NCBI GenBank assembly: GCA_027349605.1
Contig: DAIEMM010000103.1
Coordinates: 1-5,047, forward strand
Source of the DNA: Anaeromyxobacteraceae bacterium
Lineage (GTDB): Bacteria > Myxococcota > Myxococcia > Myxococcales > Anaeromyxobacteraceae
Direction: 5' to 3'
Length of the DNA: 5,047 nucleotides
Of the stretch, positions 4,999-5,047 are shown one piece after another. Numbering within the stretch: position 1 is the first letter of the stretch; each line of letters begins with the position of its first letter. The translations under genes were made by a program, and so were the position numbers. The notes below the pieces were generated by a model that was not told the DNA's origin, searched no databases, and saw nothing but the letters and a program-made list of their open reading frames with translations.

Positions 4999-5047
4999 AG
5001 ATGCGGCCTCCTGAAGGGCATTCCCCACGCGCCGCCCCCGCGGAGAC
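4999..5047. other. Right-edge sequence without a recognised feature
   Basis: I see no gene, promoter or terminator in these last bases. A minus-strand frame stays open from the edge to a TGA at 4878-4876, overlapping the HNH start by 4 bases, but its third-position GC (about 70 percent) is well below that of the real genes and the product is Arg-rich without recognisable motifs. Confidence 0.5.

Noticed and set aside
4876..5047. A minus-strand frame open from the right edge to a TGA overlapping the HNH ATG by 4 bases, resembling the end of an upstream operon gene.
   Set aside because: Only about 57 codons, third-position GC much lower than the true genes, no family resemblance, and the stretch is dominated by inverted repeats.
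1..5047. A CRISPR array, toxin-antitoxin pair, prophage or insertion sequence.
   Set aside because: No regularly spaced repeats, no transposase, integrase or phage genes, and no small gene pairs with antitoxin-like features were seen.

Overview
This 5.05 kb window is very GC-rich bacterial DNA. Its genes are packed tightly and use mostly G or C at third codon positions. The style of the genes (compact THUMP methyltransferase, HNH protein with a long N-terminal domain, frequent lack of Shine-Dalgarno sites) recalls Myxococcota or related former Deltaproteobacteria. That placement is inference from protein flavour and composition; there is no rRNA or other phylogenetic marker here.

Layout from left to right. 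Positions 1-819 (minus strand) hold a two-gene operon: a DUF2062 membrane protein, then the N-terminal part of a THUMP-type RNA methyltransferase that runs off the left edge. Their stop and start codons overlap by 4 bases. A short divergent intergenic region (820-907) separates this operon from a complete plus-strand ABC-F ATPase of the YbiT type (908-2506). It converges, with an 18 bp gap, on a minus-strand L-2-haloacid dehalogenase of the HAD superfamily (2525-3196). That gene shares a 34 bp divergent promoter region with a plus-strand TVP38/TMEM64 (VTT/DedA-superfamily) membrane protein (3231-3923). Last is a minus-strand HNH endonuclease-type gene (3659-4879) whose 3' end overlaps the VTT gene by 265 bp in antisense. 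The right end (4880-5047) has no convincing gene but is rich in inverted repeats.

The genes do not form one pathway. Most are housekeeping or general-purpose: RNA modification, ribosome-associated ABC-F, membrane proteins and a dehalogenase. The HNH gene is the one accessory-looking element. I see no complete new defence or mobile system.

The parts most worth a second look cluster round the HNH gene: an about 88-residue C-terminal extension antisense to VTT, three small hairpins sharing a TCGCCTGCG-like core and CCTG loop at its two ends, and an 81-base upstream block that can fold into a three-armed, cloverleaf-like structure. These are pattern observations made by eye and need comparison with related genomes.
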